A stretch of DNA of 64,000 nt from a bacterium (lineage in GTDB: Bacteria; JAMCPX01), in assembly GCA_021792615.1 (NCBI GenBank), contig JAJYUJ010000003.1, forward strand, positions 38,700 to 102,699, read 5' to 3'. Position numbers and translations under genes: made by a program. Below the pieces are notes generated by a model, which saw only the letters and a list, made by a program, of their open reading frames with translations, did not search any database and was not told the origin of the DNA. Shown here piece after piece: positions 9,798 through 19,480 of this stretch (positions are counted from its first letter, which is position 1; each line of letters starts with the position of its first letter).

Positions 9798-10643
9798 ATG
9801 AAAATGCGAGAAATAAACGCAAAACAGATAACCGATGCTGTGAGTGATCTCTGTATGAAGGCAAATTTCGACATTCCGGATGACGTCATACAAGTTATCA
9901 AAAAAGCTTATCAGGAAGAGCCCTCTCCCCAGGGAAAAGATGTACTCAAACAGATCATCGATAATGACGAGATAGCCCACAATGAACAGGTCCCCATGTG
10001 CCAGGATACCGGTCTTGCTGTGTTTTTTGTGGAACTTGGACAGGATGCACACATAGCGGGAGGCCTGCTGAATGACGCAATCAATGACGGTGTCAGAAAG
10101 GGCTACAAGGACGGTTACCTGAGAAAATCGACCTGTAACCCGTTCACAAGAAAGAATGTTGGAGACAATACGCCTTCCATCATTCATGTCGAGGTTGTGC
10201 CGGGAGATAAAGTGAAGATCATCATGGCAGCAAAGGGCGGGGGCAGCGAGAATATGAGCAGGGTTATGATGATGAAGCCTTCGGACGGTCTTGAAGGCAT
10301 AAAAAAATATATAATTGATCGCGTACGGGAATCCGGTTCGAACCCCTGTCCTCCAATAATCGTCGGGGTCGGCATCGGCGGCACATTTGAGCGCTCTGCT
10401 TTAATAGCAAAGAAATCATTATTGCGTCCGCTCGGCACGCCAAACCCGGATCCGGAACTTGACAAACTCGAAAAAGAATTGCTTACATCAATAAATAAAC
10501 TTGGTATCGGTCCCATGGGACTCGGGGGAAGAACGACAGCCCTCGCAGTTCACGTGATTGTCGAACCATGCCATATCGCAAGCCTGCCGCTTGCTGTAAA
10601 TATTCAGTGTCATTCTGCACGACACAAAGAAATAACGATATGA
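9798..10643 (+). CDS. fumA: Class I fumarate hydratase, alpha subunit
   Basis: A 281-residue large subunit of the oxygen-sensitive [4Fe-4S] fumarase that interconverts fumarate and malate. Candidate cluster cysteines are seen in VPMCQDTG, in SNPCPPIIVGVGIGG and in the C-terminal EPCHIASLPLAVNIQC. The segment STCNPFTRKNVGDNTP and the ending CHSARH are typical of this half in the two-subunit enzymes of anaerobes and archaea; in E. coli FumA both halves are one chain. An SD (AGGAAGG) lies before the ATG at 9798; a second ATG two codons on is possible. The beta subunit follows after seven bases. Confidence 0.92.
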   Translation: MKMREINAKQITDAVSDLCMKANFDIPDDVIQVIKKAYQEEPSPQGKDVLKQIIDNDEIAHNEQVPMCQDTGLAVFFVELGQDAHIAGGLLNDAINDGVRKGYKDGYLRKSTCNPFTRKNVGDNTPSIIHVEVVPGDKVKIIMAAKGGGSENMSRVMMMKPSDGLEGIKKYIIDRVRESGSNPCPPIIVGVGIGGTFERSALIAKKSLLRPLGTPNPDPELDKLEKELLTSINKLGIGPMGLGGRTTALAVHVIVEPCHIASLPLAVNIQCHSARHKEITI

Positions 10644-10650
10644 GGCGGTT

Positions 10651-11211
10651 ATGACGGATATATTAAAAATAAAAACTCCTTTGACGGACGAGGTTGTTTC
10701 GAAGCTGAAAAGCGGCGATAGTGTGTTGATAACGGGTGTTATGTATACGGGCAGGGATGCTGCGCATAAAAGGATGATTGATGCACTGAACAAAGGTGAA
10801 AAATTACCCTTTGATATACAGGGACAGATTATTTATTATGTCGGACCTTCACCCGCAAAGCCCGGCAAGCCTATTGGTTCGGCAGGTCCTACGACCAGCT
10901 ACAGGATGGATGCCTATGCTCCAACACTGATAAAGCTCGGATTGAAAGGCATGATCGGCAAGGGCTGGAGGGCGAAAGATGTTATCGATGCCTGTATAAA
11001 ATACAAGGCAATTTACTTTGGAGCGACCGGCGGCGCAGGTGCGCTCATAGCAAGAGCGATAAAAAAAGCCGATATTATTGCTTATGACGATCTCGGTCCT
11101 GAGGCTGTCCGGAGGATTGAGGTCGTAGATTTCCCTGCAATAGTCATTAACGACGCCTTTGGTAACGACCTTTATGTGAAAGGCGTAGAACAATACAAAC
11201 AAACGATATGA
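10651..11211 (+). CDS. fumB: Class I fumarate hydratase, beta subunit
   Basis: A 186-residue small subunit of class I fumarase. It carries the family motifs GVMYTGRDAAHKRM, the substrate-binding strand GPTTSYRMDAYAP and the GATGGAGALIARAIKKA segment. It pairs with the alpha subunit encoded seven bases upstream to form the active site. The symbol used here marks the beta subunit and not the E. coli FumB isoenzyme. The stop codon is followed at once by an array of 7-bp repeats in the sdhC leader. Confidence 0.92.
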   Translation: MTDILKIKTPLTDEVVSKLKSGDSVLITGVMYTGRDAAHKRMIDALNKGEKLPFDIQGQIIYYVGPSPAKPGKPIGSAGPTTSYRMDAYAPTLIKLGLKGMIGKGWRAKDVIDACIKYKAIYFGATGGAGALIARAIKKADIIAYDDLGPEAVRRIEVVDFPAIVINDAFGNDLYVKGVEQYKQTI

Positions 11212-11266
11212 AGAAATTCAAGATTCAAAATTCAAGATTCAAGTTCAAAATAAAAGATTAAGAAAC
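11212..11266. repeat. Period-7 repeat array (CAAGATT/CAAAATT units)
   Basis: Starting on the last base of the fumarase beta stop, seven-base units run AGAAATT, CAAGATT, CAAAATT, CAAGATT, then decay (CAAGTTC, AAAATAA, AAGATTA). The array occupies most of the 83-base fumB-sdhC spacer. It resembles the arrays at 57012-57110 and those bordering the cassette at 59699-60185, and in style the heptameric STRR repeats of cyanobacteria. Confidence 0.75.
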
Positions 11267-11294
11267 CAAATATTTTAATAGAGGAGAACAATAT

Positions 11295-11660
11295 ATGAAA
11301 AAGAATGTTTATGAATTAAAATACAGGTATCACACGGGCTCTGTGGCGTGGGTACTGCACAGGTTGTCGGGTCTTGCCCTGATACTGTATCTCGTCTTGC
11401 ATATCTGGGTTATCAGTAACCTTAATAACCCTGCCGGTTTCAACAAGGTAATGGCCTTCCTCAACGAACCGCTCTTTAAGCTGCTGGAGCTGGGGCTATG
11501 GGGTGTTATTATTTACCACGCAATAAACGGACTGAGGGTTATTCTTGTCGATTTCTTCGGCGGCTCAAAAAATCAGAAAAAGCTGTTCTGGGGCGTGGTC
11601 GTTGTGGGCATAGTCGTGTTTATAGCAGGTGCGGTCCCATTCATCGGAAACTTAAAATAG
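11295..11660 (+). CDS. sdhC: Succinate dehydrogenase/fumarate reductase cytochrome b subunit (SdhC)
   Basis: A 121-residue inner-membrane anchor with three predicted transmembrane helices. The SdhC motif HRLSGLALILYLVLHIW is at residues 22-38, and His36 and His75 (IIYHAING) are positioned as haem ligands. With SdhD it carries electrons between the SdhAB catalytic part and the quinone pool. AGAGGAG stands before the ATG. SdhD follows after ten bases, and the whole sdhCDAB set is on one strand. Confidence 0.88.
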   Translation: MKKNVYELKYRYHTGSVAWVLHRLSGLALILYLVLHIWVISNLNNPAGFNKVMAFLNEPLFKLLELGLWGVIIYHAINGLRVILVDFFGGSKNQKKLFWGVVVVGIVVFIAGAVPFIGNLK

Positions 11661-11670
11661 GAGTAATAAA

Positions 11671-12051
11671 ATGAATATAAAATTTGTACCAGGTGATTCG
11701 GGCATGAGACGATGGTTTTTTCAGAGGATTACGGGTATCTTCCTCGTTGTTCTCTTGTTGGTACATTTTACCATCATGCATTTTATAGGTACCGGAGAAA
11801 CGACGTATCAAACGGTTGCTTCACGGCTCGCTTCCCCATTATGGAAGACATTCGATCTGGCGTTTCTTGTCTTTGCGCTTTATCACGGGCTGGCGGGTTT
11901 ATGGGTGGTTGTTGACGATTATGTGCACAAAGACGGGTGGAGGATATTCATCTATTCACTCATCGTGCTCGGCGGAGCCCTCTTGCTGGCGCTTGGGGCG
12001 CTTACGATAATCACGTTTTCCCCCCAGATGTTAACAACAGTAAAGATGTAA
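11671..12051 (+). CDS. sdhD: Succinate dehydrogenase membrane anchor subunit (SdhD)
   Basis: A 126-residue membrane protein with three hydrophobic helices. The helix-one motif [20 protein letters not shown] gives His32 and His37, and the second helix has [10 protein letters not shown] with His72. Having candidate haem-ligand histidines in both anchors suggests a two-haem enzyme, though haem number cannot be read from sequence alone. The gene sits between sdhC and sdhA with an SD (AGGAG) before the ATG. Confidence 0.85.
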   Translation: MNIKFVPGDSGMRRWFFQRITGIFLVVLLLVHFTIMHFIGTGETTYQTVASRLASPLWKTFDLAFLVFALYHGLAGLWVVVDDYVHKDGWRIFIYSLIVLGGALLLALGALTIITFSPQMLTTVKM

Positions 12052-12062
12052 GGAGAATATAC

Positions 12063-13796
12063 ATGGCAATAAACATTGAAACACATTATCATGATGTACT
12101 GGTCATCGGAGCCGGGCTTGCCGGTACCATGGCAGCACTGAAGGTTGCTCCCATAGCCGATGTAGCAGTATTGACTAAGGTTTTTCCGACTCGGTCGCAC
12201 TCGACAACAGCACAGGGAGGCATGGCAGCAGCATTGAATAACAACAAGTCCCAGGGTGAGGATTCATGGGATCTTCACATGTTCGATACGGTAAAAGGCA
12301 GCGATTATTTAGGGGACCAGGACGCGATAGAAACCCTTGCCAAGGATGCAATAGAGGTTGTGTATGAACTTGAACATATGGGCACGCCGTTTTCGCGCAC
12401 AGCGGACGGCAAGATTGCACAAAGGCCGTTTGGCGGACATTCAAGGCCGAGGATAGCATACTCTGCCGACAGGACGGGACATGTTGCTCTCCATACACTG
12501 TATGAGCAGAGTCTGAAAGAAAAGGTGAAGTACTATCCTGAGTTTTTCGTGACCAAGCTTATTATGGAAAACAACACGGCTAAGGGTGTGGTTGCCGTCG
12601 AATTAAGGACAGGGACCGTGCACGTGTTTACATCAAAGGCCGTTATGATCGCGACAGGGGGCGGAGGCCGTATATACAGGATTTCTTCCAATGCGCATGA
12701 ATCAACCGGCGATGCTCTTTCCATGCTCTACAGGGAAGGATTGCCCCTTATGGACATGGAATTTACCCAGTTCCATCCAACGGGTATCTATCCGCTCGGC
12801 ATACTGATTACGGAAGGTGTGCGGGGTGAAGGCGGATATCTTGTCAACAGCAAAGGTGAACGGTTTATGGAGAAGTACGCGCCTGACATGAAAGACCTTG
12901 CACCGAGAGATATTACGTCAAGGGCAATATACACCGAGATCCAGGAAGGCAGGGGTGTAGGACCAAAGAAGGACCATGTACTTTTACAGATACACCACAT
13001 AGGCAGGGAAAAGATACTCGAAAAGCTTCCTGAGATTTACAAATTTGCCATCACCTATGCAGGCGTTGACTGTACAAAAGAACCCATTCCTGTGGCACCG
13101 ACTGCGCATTATTTCATGGGAGGCATACCGACAGACTCGCACAGCAATGTAATAAGGGATGAAAAGAGTTCACCGGTCATGGGGTTGTATGCAGGTGGTG
13201 AGGCTGCCTGTGAATCCGTTCACGGTGCAAACAGACTTGGAGCCAATTCTCTGGTGGATACAACGGTATTCGGCAGGCGCGCAGGCAAGCACATGTACGA
13301 TTTTGTCCAGCAGGCAGACAGGCCGGTTGTACCGAAAGACGCTGCAGAGAGCACCATAAAAATGGTTGAGTGGCTTTTAAGCGGCAAGGGTAAGGAAAAC
13401 GTATCAAAGCTGCGGGAAGATATGCAGTCGCTGCTCTGGGAGACTGCCGCTGTTTTCCGCGAAGAAAAACTTTTAAAGAAAGGCTTAAAGGATATAAAGG
13501 TTTTGCAGGAGCGGTATAAGAATATCGGCATCACCGATACCGGCAAAAACTTTAACATGCAGCTGAAAGATGCAATAGAACTTGGCAATATGCTCGAGTA
13601 TGCAGAGGTCGTTCTCGCGTCTGCGGATTTCAGAAAGGAGAGCCGCGGTGCTCATTCAAGAACGGATTATCCGAAGCGCGATGATGTAAAATTCCTCAAG
13701 CACACGCTTGCCTCGAGAGGCAAGGACGGCAGGCCCGAGATGAAACAAAAAGATGTTTCCATTACCAGGTATCAACCCCAAGAAAGAAAGTACTGA
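12063..13796 (+). CDS. sdhA: Succinate dehydrogenase/fumarate reductase flavoprotein subunit
   Basis: A 577-residue FAD-containing catalytic subunit that oxidises succinate or reduces fumarate. It shows the dinucleotide motif [14 protein letters not shown], the covalent-FAD segment [10 protein letters not shown] with His46 as the attachment site, the dicarboxylate motif [21 protein letters not shown], and the segment [19 protein letters not shown]. An upstream in-frame ATG at 11937 lies inside sdhD; the start at 12063 has AAGGAG at the right distance and begins directly with the conserved part. The direction of catalysis cannot be decided, but the gene set around it works either way. Confidence 0.95.
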   Translation: MAINIETHYHDVLVIGAGLAGTMAALKVAPIADVAVLTKVFPTRSHSTTAQGGMAAALNNNKSQGEDSWDLHMFDTVKGSDYLGDQDAIETLAKDAIEVVYELEHMGTPFSRTADGKIAQRPFGGHSRPRIAYSADRTGHVALHTLYEQSLKEKVKYYPEFFVTKLIMENNTAKGVVAVELRTGTVHVFTSKAVMIATGGGGRIYRISSNAHESTGDALSMLYREGLPLMDMEFTQFHPTGIYPLGILITEGVRGEGGYLVNSKGERFMEKYAPDMKDLAPRDITSRAIYTEIQEGRGVGPKKDHVLLQIHHIGREKILEKLPEIYKFAITYAGVDCTKEPIPVAPTAHYFMGGIPTDSHSNVIRDEKSSPVMGLYAGGEAACESVHGANRLGANSLVDTTVFGRRAGKHMYDFVQQADRPVVPKDAAESTIKMVEWLLSGKGKENVSKLREDMQSLLWETAAVFREEKLLKKGLKDIKVLQERYKNIGITDTGKNFNMQLKDAIELGNMLEYAEVVLASADFRKESRGAHSRTDYPKRDDVKFLKHTLASRGKDGRPEMKQKDVSITRYQPQERKY

Positions 13797-13808
13797 GGAG
13801 GTATAAAC

Positions 13809-14510
13809 GTGAAGGTAACTTTTAAAATACAACGGTTCATTCCGGAAAACGATACAAAACCGAGTTTCAAAGAATATGTTGTTGAGGCGCAGCCGAACAC
13901 AACAATTCTTGACTGTCTGAACGACATCCGGTGGCACTATGACGAAACACTCTCGTTCAGAAGATCGTGCGGCCATGCTATCTGCGGGTCATGCGCGATG
14001 AATATAAACGGGAAAAACGGTCTCGCATGTCAGACCCACGTACAGGACCTTAAATCAGGCGCGATAACGGTCAAACCGCTTCCATCGTTCCCGATTATCA
14101 AGGATCTGGTTGTGGACCTCGATAAGTTCTATGAGAAATTCAATAAGATAAAACCTTATCTAATCAATGACGGACCTGTACCGGAGAAGGAAAGACTGCA
14201 GTCTCCGGAACAACAAAAACTTATAGAAGAATCAACGACATGTATCCTGTGTGCTGCGTGTACTTCTTCGTGCCCGTCATTCTGGGCTGATGATGACTAT
14301 CTCGGACCGTCGGCGTTGCTGAAGGCCTACCGGTACATATTCGATACAAGGGATACCTCGGCTGAAGAAAGACTCAGCGTCGTGAATGATAAACATGGTG
14401 TTTTCAGATGTCACACCATATTTAACTGTAATGAAGCGTGTCCAAAAGACATCAACATTACGAATCATATAGCGAAGCTCAAGACCGCACTCGTTACGAC
14501 AAAACTATAA
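13809..14510 (+). CDS. sdhB: Succinate dehydrogenase/fumarate reductase iron-sulfur subunit
   Basis: A 233-residue protein with three Fe-S clusters linking SdhA to the membrane anchors. The plant-type [2Fe-2S] ligands are Cys54, Cys59, Cys62 and Cys74. The C-terminal clusters use Cys145, 148, 151 and 155 (CILCAACTSSCP) and Cys201, 207 and 211 (CHTIFNCNEACP), the usual [4Fe-4S]/[3Fe-4S] layout. The start codon is GTG, chosen because GAGGAGGT lies eight bases upstream. It is the last gene of sdhCDAB, twelve bases before sucC. Confidence 0.95.
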   Translation: MKVTFKIQRFIPENDTKPSFKEYVVEAQPNTTILDCLNDIRWHYDETLSFRRSCGHAICGSCAMNINGKNGLACQTHVQDLKSGAITVKPLPSFPIIKDLVVDLDKFYEKFNKIKPYLINDGPVPEKERLQSPEQQKLIEESTTCILCAACTSSCPSFWADDDYLGPSALLKAYRYIFDTRDTSAEERLSVVNDKHGVFRCHTIFNCNEACPKDINITNHIAKLKTALVTTKL

Positions 14511-14522
14511 AAAGAGGTTACT

Positions 14523-15692
14523 ATGAATATTCATGAATATCAGGCAAAAGAATTAATGGTGAAGTTCGGCGTGCCGGTTCCAAAGGGTAAACCCGCGTTT
14601 ACCGCTGATGAGGCGTATAATGTTGCACAGCAGCTTGGGGTAAGCAGGTTTGTGGTAAAAGCCCAGATTCATGCGGGCGGAAGAGGCAAGGGCGGCGGAG
14701 TAAAACTGGTCAACTCTCCGGAAGAGGTCAAAGAGGTTGCAGCGAAGATGATCGGTATGAACCTTGTCACGCATCAGACAGGACCCGAAGGCAAGACGGT
14801 AAAAAAGGTATACATTGAAGAGGCCGGCGCAATTGCGAAGGAACTCTATCTCGGGATGATTATTGACAGGACAACAAAGCAGATCGTTGTCATGGCAAGT
14901 ACAGAAGGCGGAATGGAGATAGAAGAGGTTGCATCAAAGACGCCGGAGAAGATTATAAAAGAGTATATCGATCCCGTTGCCGGTATACAGGATTTTAATG
15001 GAAGGAAGATTGCCTATAAACTGGGACTGAGCGGCGATCTTGTCGGTAAATTTACAAAATTTGCAAAGGCGCTCTATAAGATGTTTTTGGAACTCGACTG
15101 CAGTCTTGTCGAGATAAACCCTCTGGTGCTTACAAAGGATAATAATATATTTGCACTCGATGCGAAGATCAACTTCGATGATAATGCCCTGTTCCGGCAC
15201 AAGGATGTAGAAGCACTTCGGGATATAAATGAAGAAGATGCAAAAGAACTTGATGCAAAATCTCACGGCCTGAGCTATGTCAGTCTCAGCGGTAACATAG
15301 GGTGCATGGTCAACGGTGCGGGACTCGCAATGTCTACAATGGATATCATTAAGTTTTACGGCGGTGAGCCGGCAAACTTCCTCGACGTCGGGGGCGGTGC
15401 GTCAAAAGAACAAGTGACGCATGCATTTAAAATTATCCTGTCCGATGAGCACGTCAAAGGTATCCTGGTGAACATATTCGGCGGTATCATGAAATGCGAT
15501 GTGATTGCAGCCGGTATTATAGCTGCAGCAAAAGAGGTGAACATCAATGTGCCTCTTGTTGTGAGGCTGGAAGGAACGAATGTCGAGCTCGGAAAGAAAA
15601 TGCTTGATGAGTCAGGACTGAATTTAATAACTGCCTCAAGTATGGGAGATGCTGCCGGGAAAGTTGTAAAGGCTGTGAGAGGTGAGATATGA
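14523..15692 (+). CDS. sucC: Succinyl-CoA synthetase (ADP/GDP-forming) beta subunit
   Basis: A 389-residue subunit with an N-terminal ATP-grasp fold ([12 protein letters not shown], then [19 protein letters not shown]) that binds nucleotide, and a C-terminal part with the motif [18 protein letters not shown]. It interconverts succinyl-CoA and succinate with substrate-level phosphorylation. Length matches the family (about 388). It overlaps sucD by four bases (ATGA), typical of translational coupling of a heterotetramer. Confidence 0.95.
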   Translation: MNIHEYQAKELMVKFGVPVPKGKPAFTADEAYNVAQQLGVSRFVVKAQIHAGGRGKGGGVKLVNSPEEVKEVAAKMIGMNLVTHQTGPEGKTVKKVYIEEAGAIAKELYLGMIIDRTTKQIVVMASTEGGMEIEEVASKTPEKIIKEYIDPVAGIQDFNGRKIAYKLGLSGDLVGKFTKFAKALYKMFLELDCSLVEINPLVLTKDNNIFALDAKINFDDNALFRHKDVEALRDINEEDAKELDAKSHGLSYVSLSGNIGCMVNGAGLAMSTMDIIKFYGGEPANFLDVGGGASKEQVTHAFKIILSDEHVKGILVNIFGGIMKCDVIAAGIIAAAKEVNINVPLVVRLEGTNVELGKKMLDESGLNLITASSMGDAAGKVVKAVRGEI

Positions 15693-16663
15693 GTATATTT
15701 GTCAATAAGAATACAAGGGTAATCGTACAGGGTATCACCGGTAAAGACGGTATGTTCCATACATTGCAGTGCCGTGATTACGGTACCAAGATAGTTGGCG
15801 GCGTGACCCCGGGCAAGGGTGGATCCAATGTAGAAGGTATCCCTGTTTTTAATACGGTAGGCGAGGCTGTTGCTGCTACGAAACCGACTGCTTCTATGAT
15901 CTTTGTCCCGCCTCCTTTTGCAGCGGACGCCATCATGGAGGCTGCTGATGCGGGCATAGAGCTTGTCGTCTGCATTACCGAGGGTATACCGACTCTTGAT
16001 ATGCTGAAAGTTTCCGCTTATCTTAAAGGTAAGAAGACGAGGCTTATAGGTCCCAATTGCCCCGGTATTATTACGCCGGGTGAGGCAAAACTGGGTATTA
16101 TGCCGGCGAAGATACATAATCCCGGTAAGGTGGGCATTATATCGAGGAGCGGAACACTGACCTACGAGGCTGTATACCAGCTTACCGTTCTTGGACTCGG
16201 TCAGTCTACGGCTCTTGGTATCGGCGGCGATCCTATAATAGGTACGAATTTTGTTGACGCACTGGAAGCATTTAACAATGATCCAAAAACAGAAGCCATT
16301 ATCATGATTGGAGAGATTGGCGGCACAGCGGAGGACGATGCTGCGCAGTATATAAAGAAGCATGTTAAAAAGCCTGTTGTCGCCTTCATAGCAGGCCAGA
16401 CTGCACCGAAGGGAAAGAGAATGGGACACGCCGGAGCTATTATAACCGGCGGAAAGACCACTGCACAGGACAAGATTGAAACCCTGGAGTCCGTTGGTAT
16501 AAAGGTTTCGAGAAGTCCTGCGGAGATTGGTCAGACCATGTATGACCTGCTGAAAAAGATTAAGGCAAAGAAGGCACCGGTGTCTAAATCCAAAAAACAG
16601 GTTAAAATGATGAAAAAGTCAAAGCCGGCAGGGAAGAAAAAGATTGGGAGAAAGGGGAAATAA
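15689..16663 (+). CDS. sucD: Succinyl-CoA synthetase alpha subunit with Lys-rich C-terminal extension
   Basis: A 324-residue subunit; the catalytic core is about 290 residues as usual. It shows [17 protein letters not shown] at the CoA-binding N terminus, the [19 protein letters not shown] segment and the phosphohistidine region GRMGHAGAI-like ([15 protein letters not shown]). Beyond the normal end (TMYDLLKKI) there are about 33 extra residues, nearly half lysine ([11 protein letters not shown] and onwards), with no acidic residue. Base composition there is A-rich. The stop is three bases before korD. Confidence 0.93.
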   Translation: MSIFVNKNTRVIVQGITGKDGMFHTLQCRDYGTKIVGGVTPGKGGSNVEGIPVFNTVGEAVAATKPTASMIFVPPPFAADAIMEAADAGIELVVCITEGIPTLDMLKVSAYLKGKKTRLIGPNCPGIITPGEAKLGIMPAKIHNPGKVGIISRSGTLTYEAVYQLTVLGLGQSTALGIGGDPIIGTNFVDALEAFNNDPKTEAIIMIGEIGGTAEDDAAQYIKKHVKKPVVAFIAGQTAPKGKRMGHAGAIITGGKTTAQDKIETLESVGIKVSRSPAEIGQTMYDLLKKIKAKKAPVSKSKKQVKMMKKSKPAGKKKIGRKGK

Positions 16664-16666
16664 TAA

Positions 16667-16900
16667 ATGGTTGAAACACAAACGGTAGAAAAAAAACCAC
16701 AACAAAAGCATAAAATAAAAATTATAGGAGAACGCTGTAAAGGCTGTGAAATATGTGTTGTTTACTGTCCGGAAGACGTTCTTGCTATGAAAGATCTCGT
16801 AGTAGCGGTTTCTAATCTGGACAAATGTACGGGGTGTATGAGATGCGAACTTTTCTGTCCTGATTTTGCAATATATGTAGATCTGCCGGAAAAATCTTAA
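16667..16900 (+). CDS. korD: 2-oxoglutarate:ferredoxin oxidoreductase delta (ferredoxin-like) subunit
   Basis: A 77-residue protein with two [4Fe-4S] motifs: Cys24, 27, 30 and 34 (CKGCEICVVYCP) and Cys54, 57, 60 and 64 (CTGCMRCELFCP). It is the electron-carrying subunit of the four-gene korDABC enzyme. A basic, hydrophilic first 20 residues precede the ferredoxin fold. Position directly before korA supports the assignment. Confidence 0.9.
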   Translation: MVETQTVEKKPQQKHKIKIIGERCKGCEICVVYCPEDVLAMKDLVVAVSNLDKCTGCMRCELFCPDFAIYVDLPEKS

Positions 16901-16935
16901 TCGAAAATCTTGTTAAAAAACCTTGAGGAGGAACA

Positions 16936-18087
16936 ATGGAGAAAAAGGCATTGCTTATATCAGGAAATGAAGCTTGCGTCGAAGGCGCGTTATATGCAGG
17001 AATCCAGTTCTACGCAGGTTATCCGATAACACCTTCATCAGAAATACCGGAAGGACTTGCAAGAAAGTTGCCGAAGTATGGCGGCGTTATGATACAAATG
17101 GAAGACGAGATTGCGGCAATGGCTGCAATTATCGGTGCTTCACTGGCAGGTAAAAAATCCATGACAGCGACCAGCGGACCTGGCTTTTCTTTAAAGCAGG
17201 AGAACATTGGTTTTGCTTCTTTTAATGAGATTCCCTGTGTTATCGTGAACGTTATGAGAGGAGGTCCGAGTACCGGTGCGCCGACAGGACCGTCTCAGGG
17301 AGATGTTATGCAGGCGAGGTGGGGTACTCACGGAGATCATCCGATAGTTGCCCTTGCACCAAATTCGATACCCGAGATCTTTACGGAGACAGTACGGGCA
17401 TTCAATATCTCGGAGAAGTTTAGAATACCGGTCATCCTATTGCTGGACGAGATCATAGCCCATATGAGAGAAAGAATTATTTTCCCGGAAAAAGGTGAGC
17501 TCGAAGTTGTAGACAGGCTCAAGCCGACTGTTCCTCCGGATCAGTACAAACCATTCGATGTTACAAATTCACCTTTGCCGATGGTACCTCCCATGGCTGC
17601 TTACGGAACGGGATACAGGTTTCATGTCACCGGCTTGAACCACAGGATCGATGGATTTCCGACCAATAACGGCGAGCTGATAGAAAAGGAATTGCACCGC
17701 ATTATGGACAAAGTTGAGCTTTACAAAAAAGACATGTTCAAGACCGAAGCATACATGCTCGATGATGCAGAGATCGGCATTGTAGCGTACGGCTCATCAG
17801 CGAGGGCTGCCAAGTACGCCGTAAATGAGCTTCGCAAGCAGGGTGTAAAAGCCGGTATGCTCAGGTATATTACGATATGGCCGTTTGAAGATAATGCCGT
17901 CGAGAAGCTTGCGCAGAAGGTCAAGTTTATCGTTGTTCCCGAGCTTAATTTCGGACAACTTATCCTTGAGGTAGAGCGGGCTGCAAAGGGGAAGACAAAG
18001 GTATACGGTGTAAACAGGGTGAATATCGAGATTATACATCCGCATGAAATAATAGAAAAGATAAAGGAGCTGCTCCATGGCATTTGA
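16936..18087 (+). CDS. korA: 2-oxoglutarate:ferredoxin oxidoreductase alpha subunit
   Basis: A 383-residue 2-oxoacid:acceptor oxidoreductase alpha subunit. Family marks are ALYAGIQFYAGYPITPSSEI at the N terminus, MEDEIAAMAAIIGASLAG, TSGPGFSLKQENIG and RGGPSTGAPTGPSQGD. With KorB it decarboxylates 2-oxoglutarate to succinyl-CoA, reducing ferredoxin, or carboxylates succinyl-CoA in reductive metabolism. The KorA type is preferred over pyruvate or indolepyruvate enzymes because of the sucCD neighbours. GAGGAGG precedes the ATG; the end overlaps korB by 11 bases. Confidence 0.9.
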   Translation: MEKKALLISGNEACVEGALYAGIQFYAGYPITPSSEIPEGLARKLPKYGGVMIQMEDEIAAMAAIIGASLAGKKSMTATSGPGFSLKQENIGFASFNEIPCVIVNVMRGGPSTGAPTGPSQGDVMQARWGTHGDHPIVALAPNSIPEIFTETVRAFNISEKFRIPVILLLDEIIAHMRERIIFPEKGELEVVDRLKPTVPPDQYKPFDVTNSPLPMVPPMAAYGTGYRFHVTGLNHRIDGFPTNNGELIEKELHRIMDKVELYKKDMFKTEAYMLDDAEIGIVAYGSSARAAKYAVNELRKQGVKAGMLRYITIWPFEDNAVEKLAQKVKFIVVPELNFGQLILEVERAAKGKTKVYGVNRVNIEIIHPHEIIEKIKELLHGI

Positions 18088-18895
18088 ATATGAAAAATAT
18101 ATAAGAAAAGGCACACTTCCGCATATATGGTGTCCGGGATGCGGTCATGGTATCGTTATGAAATCGCTTCTCAGGGCGATCGACGGTCTGAAGCTTGACA
18201 AGAACGACATCGCCGTAGTTTCCGGTATTGGCTGTGCTTCACGGCTGCCCGGCTACCTCGATATGAATACGCTCCATACAACACATGGACGCGCACTCGC
18301 CTTTGCAACAGGTATCAGGCTTACAAATCCAAAATTAAAGGTTATTGTCGTGAGCGGTGATGGTGATGCAACGGCAATCGGCGGAAACCATTTTATCCAT
18401 GCTGCGAGACGCAATATCGAGATAACACTGCTTGTGTTCAACAATTCGATCTACGGTATGACCGGCGGACAGGTGGCCCCGACAACCCCGCTCGGAGCTA
18501 TTGCTACGACAATGCCGTACGGTAATATAGACCCGCCCTTCGACGTCGTTAAACTTGCAGAGGGTGCGGGCGCGACGTTTGTGGCGAGGACAACCTCGTA
18601 CCATACTGCACAAACGGAACAGTTGATCAAACAAGCTATCATGCATAAGGGGTTCTCTGTTATTGACATTATCGATGCATGCCCTGTTCAATTCGGCAGG
18701 AGGAATAAGCCAAAAGAAGCTCCTGATATGATGCAGTTGCAGAAGGACAATGCAATCCCGTTACAACTTGCCCAGAAAAAGAAACCGGAGGAACTTACCG
18801 GTAAGATTATAACGGGTATTTTTGTAAAGAAGGACTTACCCTCGTATACAGACACCTATTACAATACGATAATACCCAAGGCTCAGGCTAAATAA
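18077..18895 (+). CDS. korB: 2-oxoglutarate:ferredoxin oxidoreductase beta subunit (TPP-binding)
   Basis: A 272-residue subunit carrying thiamine diphosphate. Visible motifs are WCPGCGHGIV near the N terminus, GIGCASRLPGYLDMNTLHTTHGRA, and the Mg/TPP motif GDGDATAIGGNHFIHA followed by NNSIYGMTGGQ. Length matches KorB. It overlaps korA by 11 bases and is followed by korC after 20 bases with its own SD. Confidence 0.92.
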   Translation: MAFEYEKYIRKGTLPHIWCPGCGHGIVMKSLLRAIDGLKLDKNDIAVVSGIGCASRLPGYLDMNTLHTTHGRALAFATGIRLTNPKLKVIVVSGDGDATAIGGNHFIHAARRNIEITLLVFNNSIYGMTGGQVAPTTPLGAIATTMPYGNIDPPFDVVKLAEGAGATFVARTTSYHTAQTEQLIKQAIMHKGFSVIDIIDACPVQFGRRNKPKEAPDMMQLQKDNAIPLQLAQKKKPEELTGKIITGIFVKKDLPSYTDTYYNTIIPKAQAK

Positions 18896-18915
18896 AGAGG
18901 ATACAGGAGTAACCA

Positions 18916-19467
18916 ATGAGTAAAAATACAGAGATTAGATTAAGCGGTGAAGGCGGTCAGGGGCTTATTCTCGCAGGGGTTATACTCGCATCGGCGGCTC
19001 TGCTGGAAGGAAAGAATGCTGCCCAGTCGCAGTACTACGGCCCGGAATCAAGGGGCGGCATCAGCAAGTCCGAGGTCGTTATCAGTGACGGGGATATCAT
19101 CTATCCCGAGGTTGCCGACCCGGATCTCGTGCTTGTGTTATCGGATGTGGCGAGTGTGCCCTATACAAAAGACATCAGACGCGATGATACAATGGTAATA
19201 TTCGATTCCAATACCGTGACAAAAGTTCCCGAGCTGAAGCACGGCAAAATATACAAACTCCCTTTTACCATGACAGCTCACGACAAACTCGGCAAACCAT
19301 TTATCGCAAATATCATAGCCCTGGGAGCAATCGTTGCCTTGACCGATGTTGTCAGTAAGGAATCTATAGAAAAGGCAGTGCTTGCGAGGGTCCCGAAGGG
19401 TACCGAAGAATTGAACAAAACCGCATTATTAGAGGGCTTCGAGCTCGCTAAAACAATTAAAAAATAG
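18916..19467 (+). CDS. korC: 2-oxoglutarate:ferredoxin oxidoreductase gamma subunit
   Basis: A 183-residue gamma-domain protein. The start EIRLSGEGGQGLILAGVILA is the typical GxGGQG opening of this domain, followed by QSQYYGPESRGGISKSEVVIS. It completes the KorDABC enzyme. AGGAG lies upstream of the ATG. The next gene, an aminotransferase, follows after 13 bases, so the transcript may continue into amino-acid metabolism. Confidence 0.92.
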   Translation: MSKNTEIRLSGEGGQGLILAGVILASAALLEGKNAAQSQYYGPESRGGISKSEVVISDGDIIYPEVADPDLVLVLSDVASVPYTKDIRRDDTMVIFDSNTVTKVPELKHGKIYKLPFTMTAHDKLGKPFIANIIALGAIVALTDVVSKESIEKAVLARVPKGTEELNKTALLEGFELAKTIKK

Positions 19468-19480
19468 AAAGGATGAATCT

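Noticed and set aside
10330-10365. tRNA T-loop-like sequence GGTTCGAACCCC
   Set aside because: It lies inside the fumarase alpha coding sequence (residues SGSNPC), and no acceptor, D or anticodon stem can be built around it.
11937-12062. N-terminal extension of SdhA from the ATG at 11937
   Set aside because: The segment lies in sdhD in another frame, has no similarity to SdhA, and a proper SD precedes 12063.
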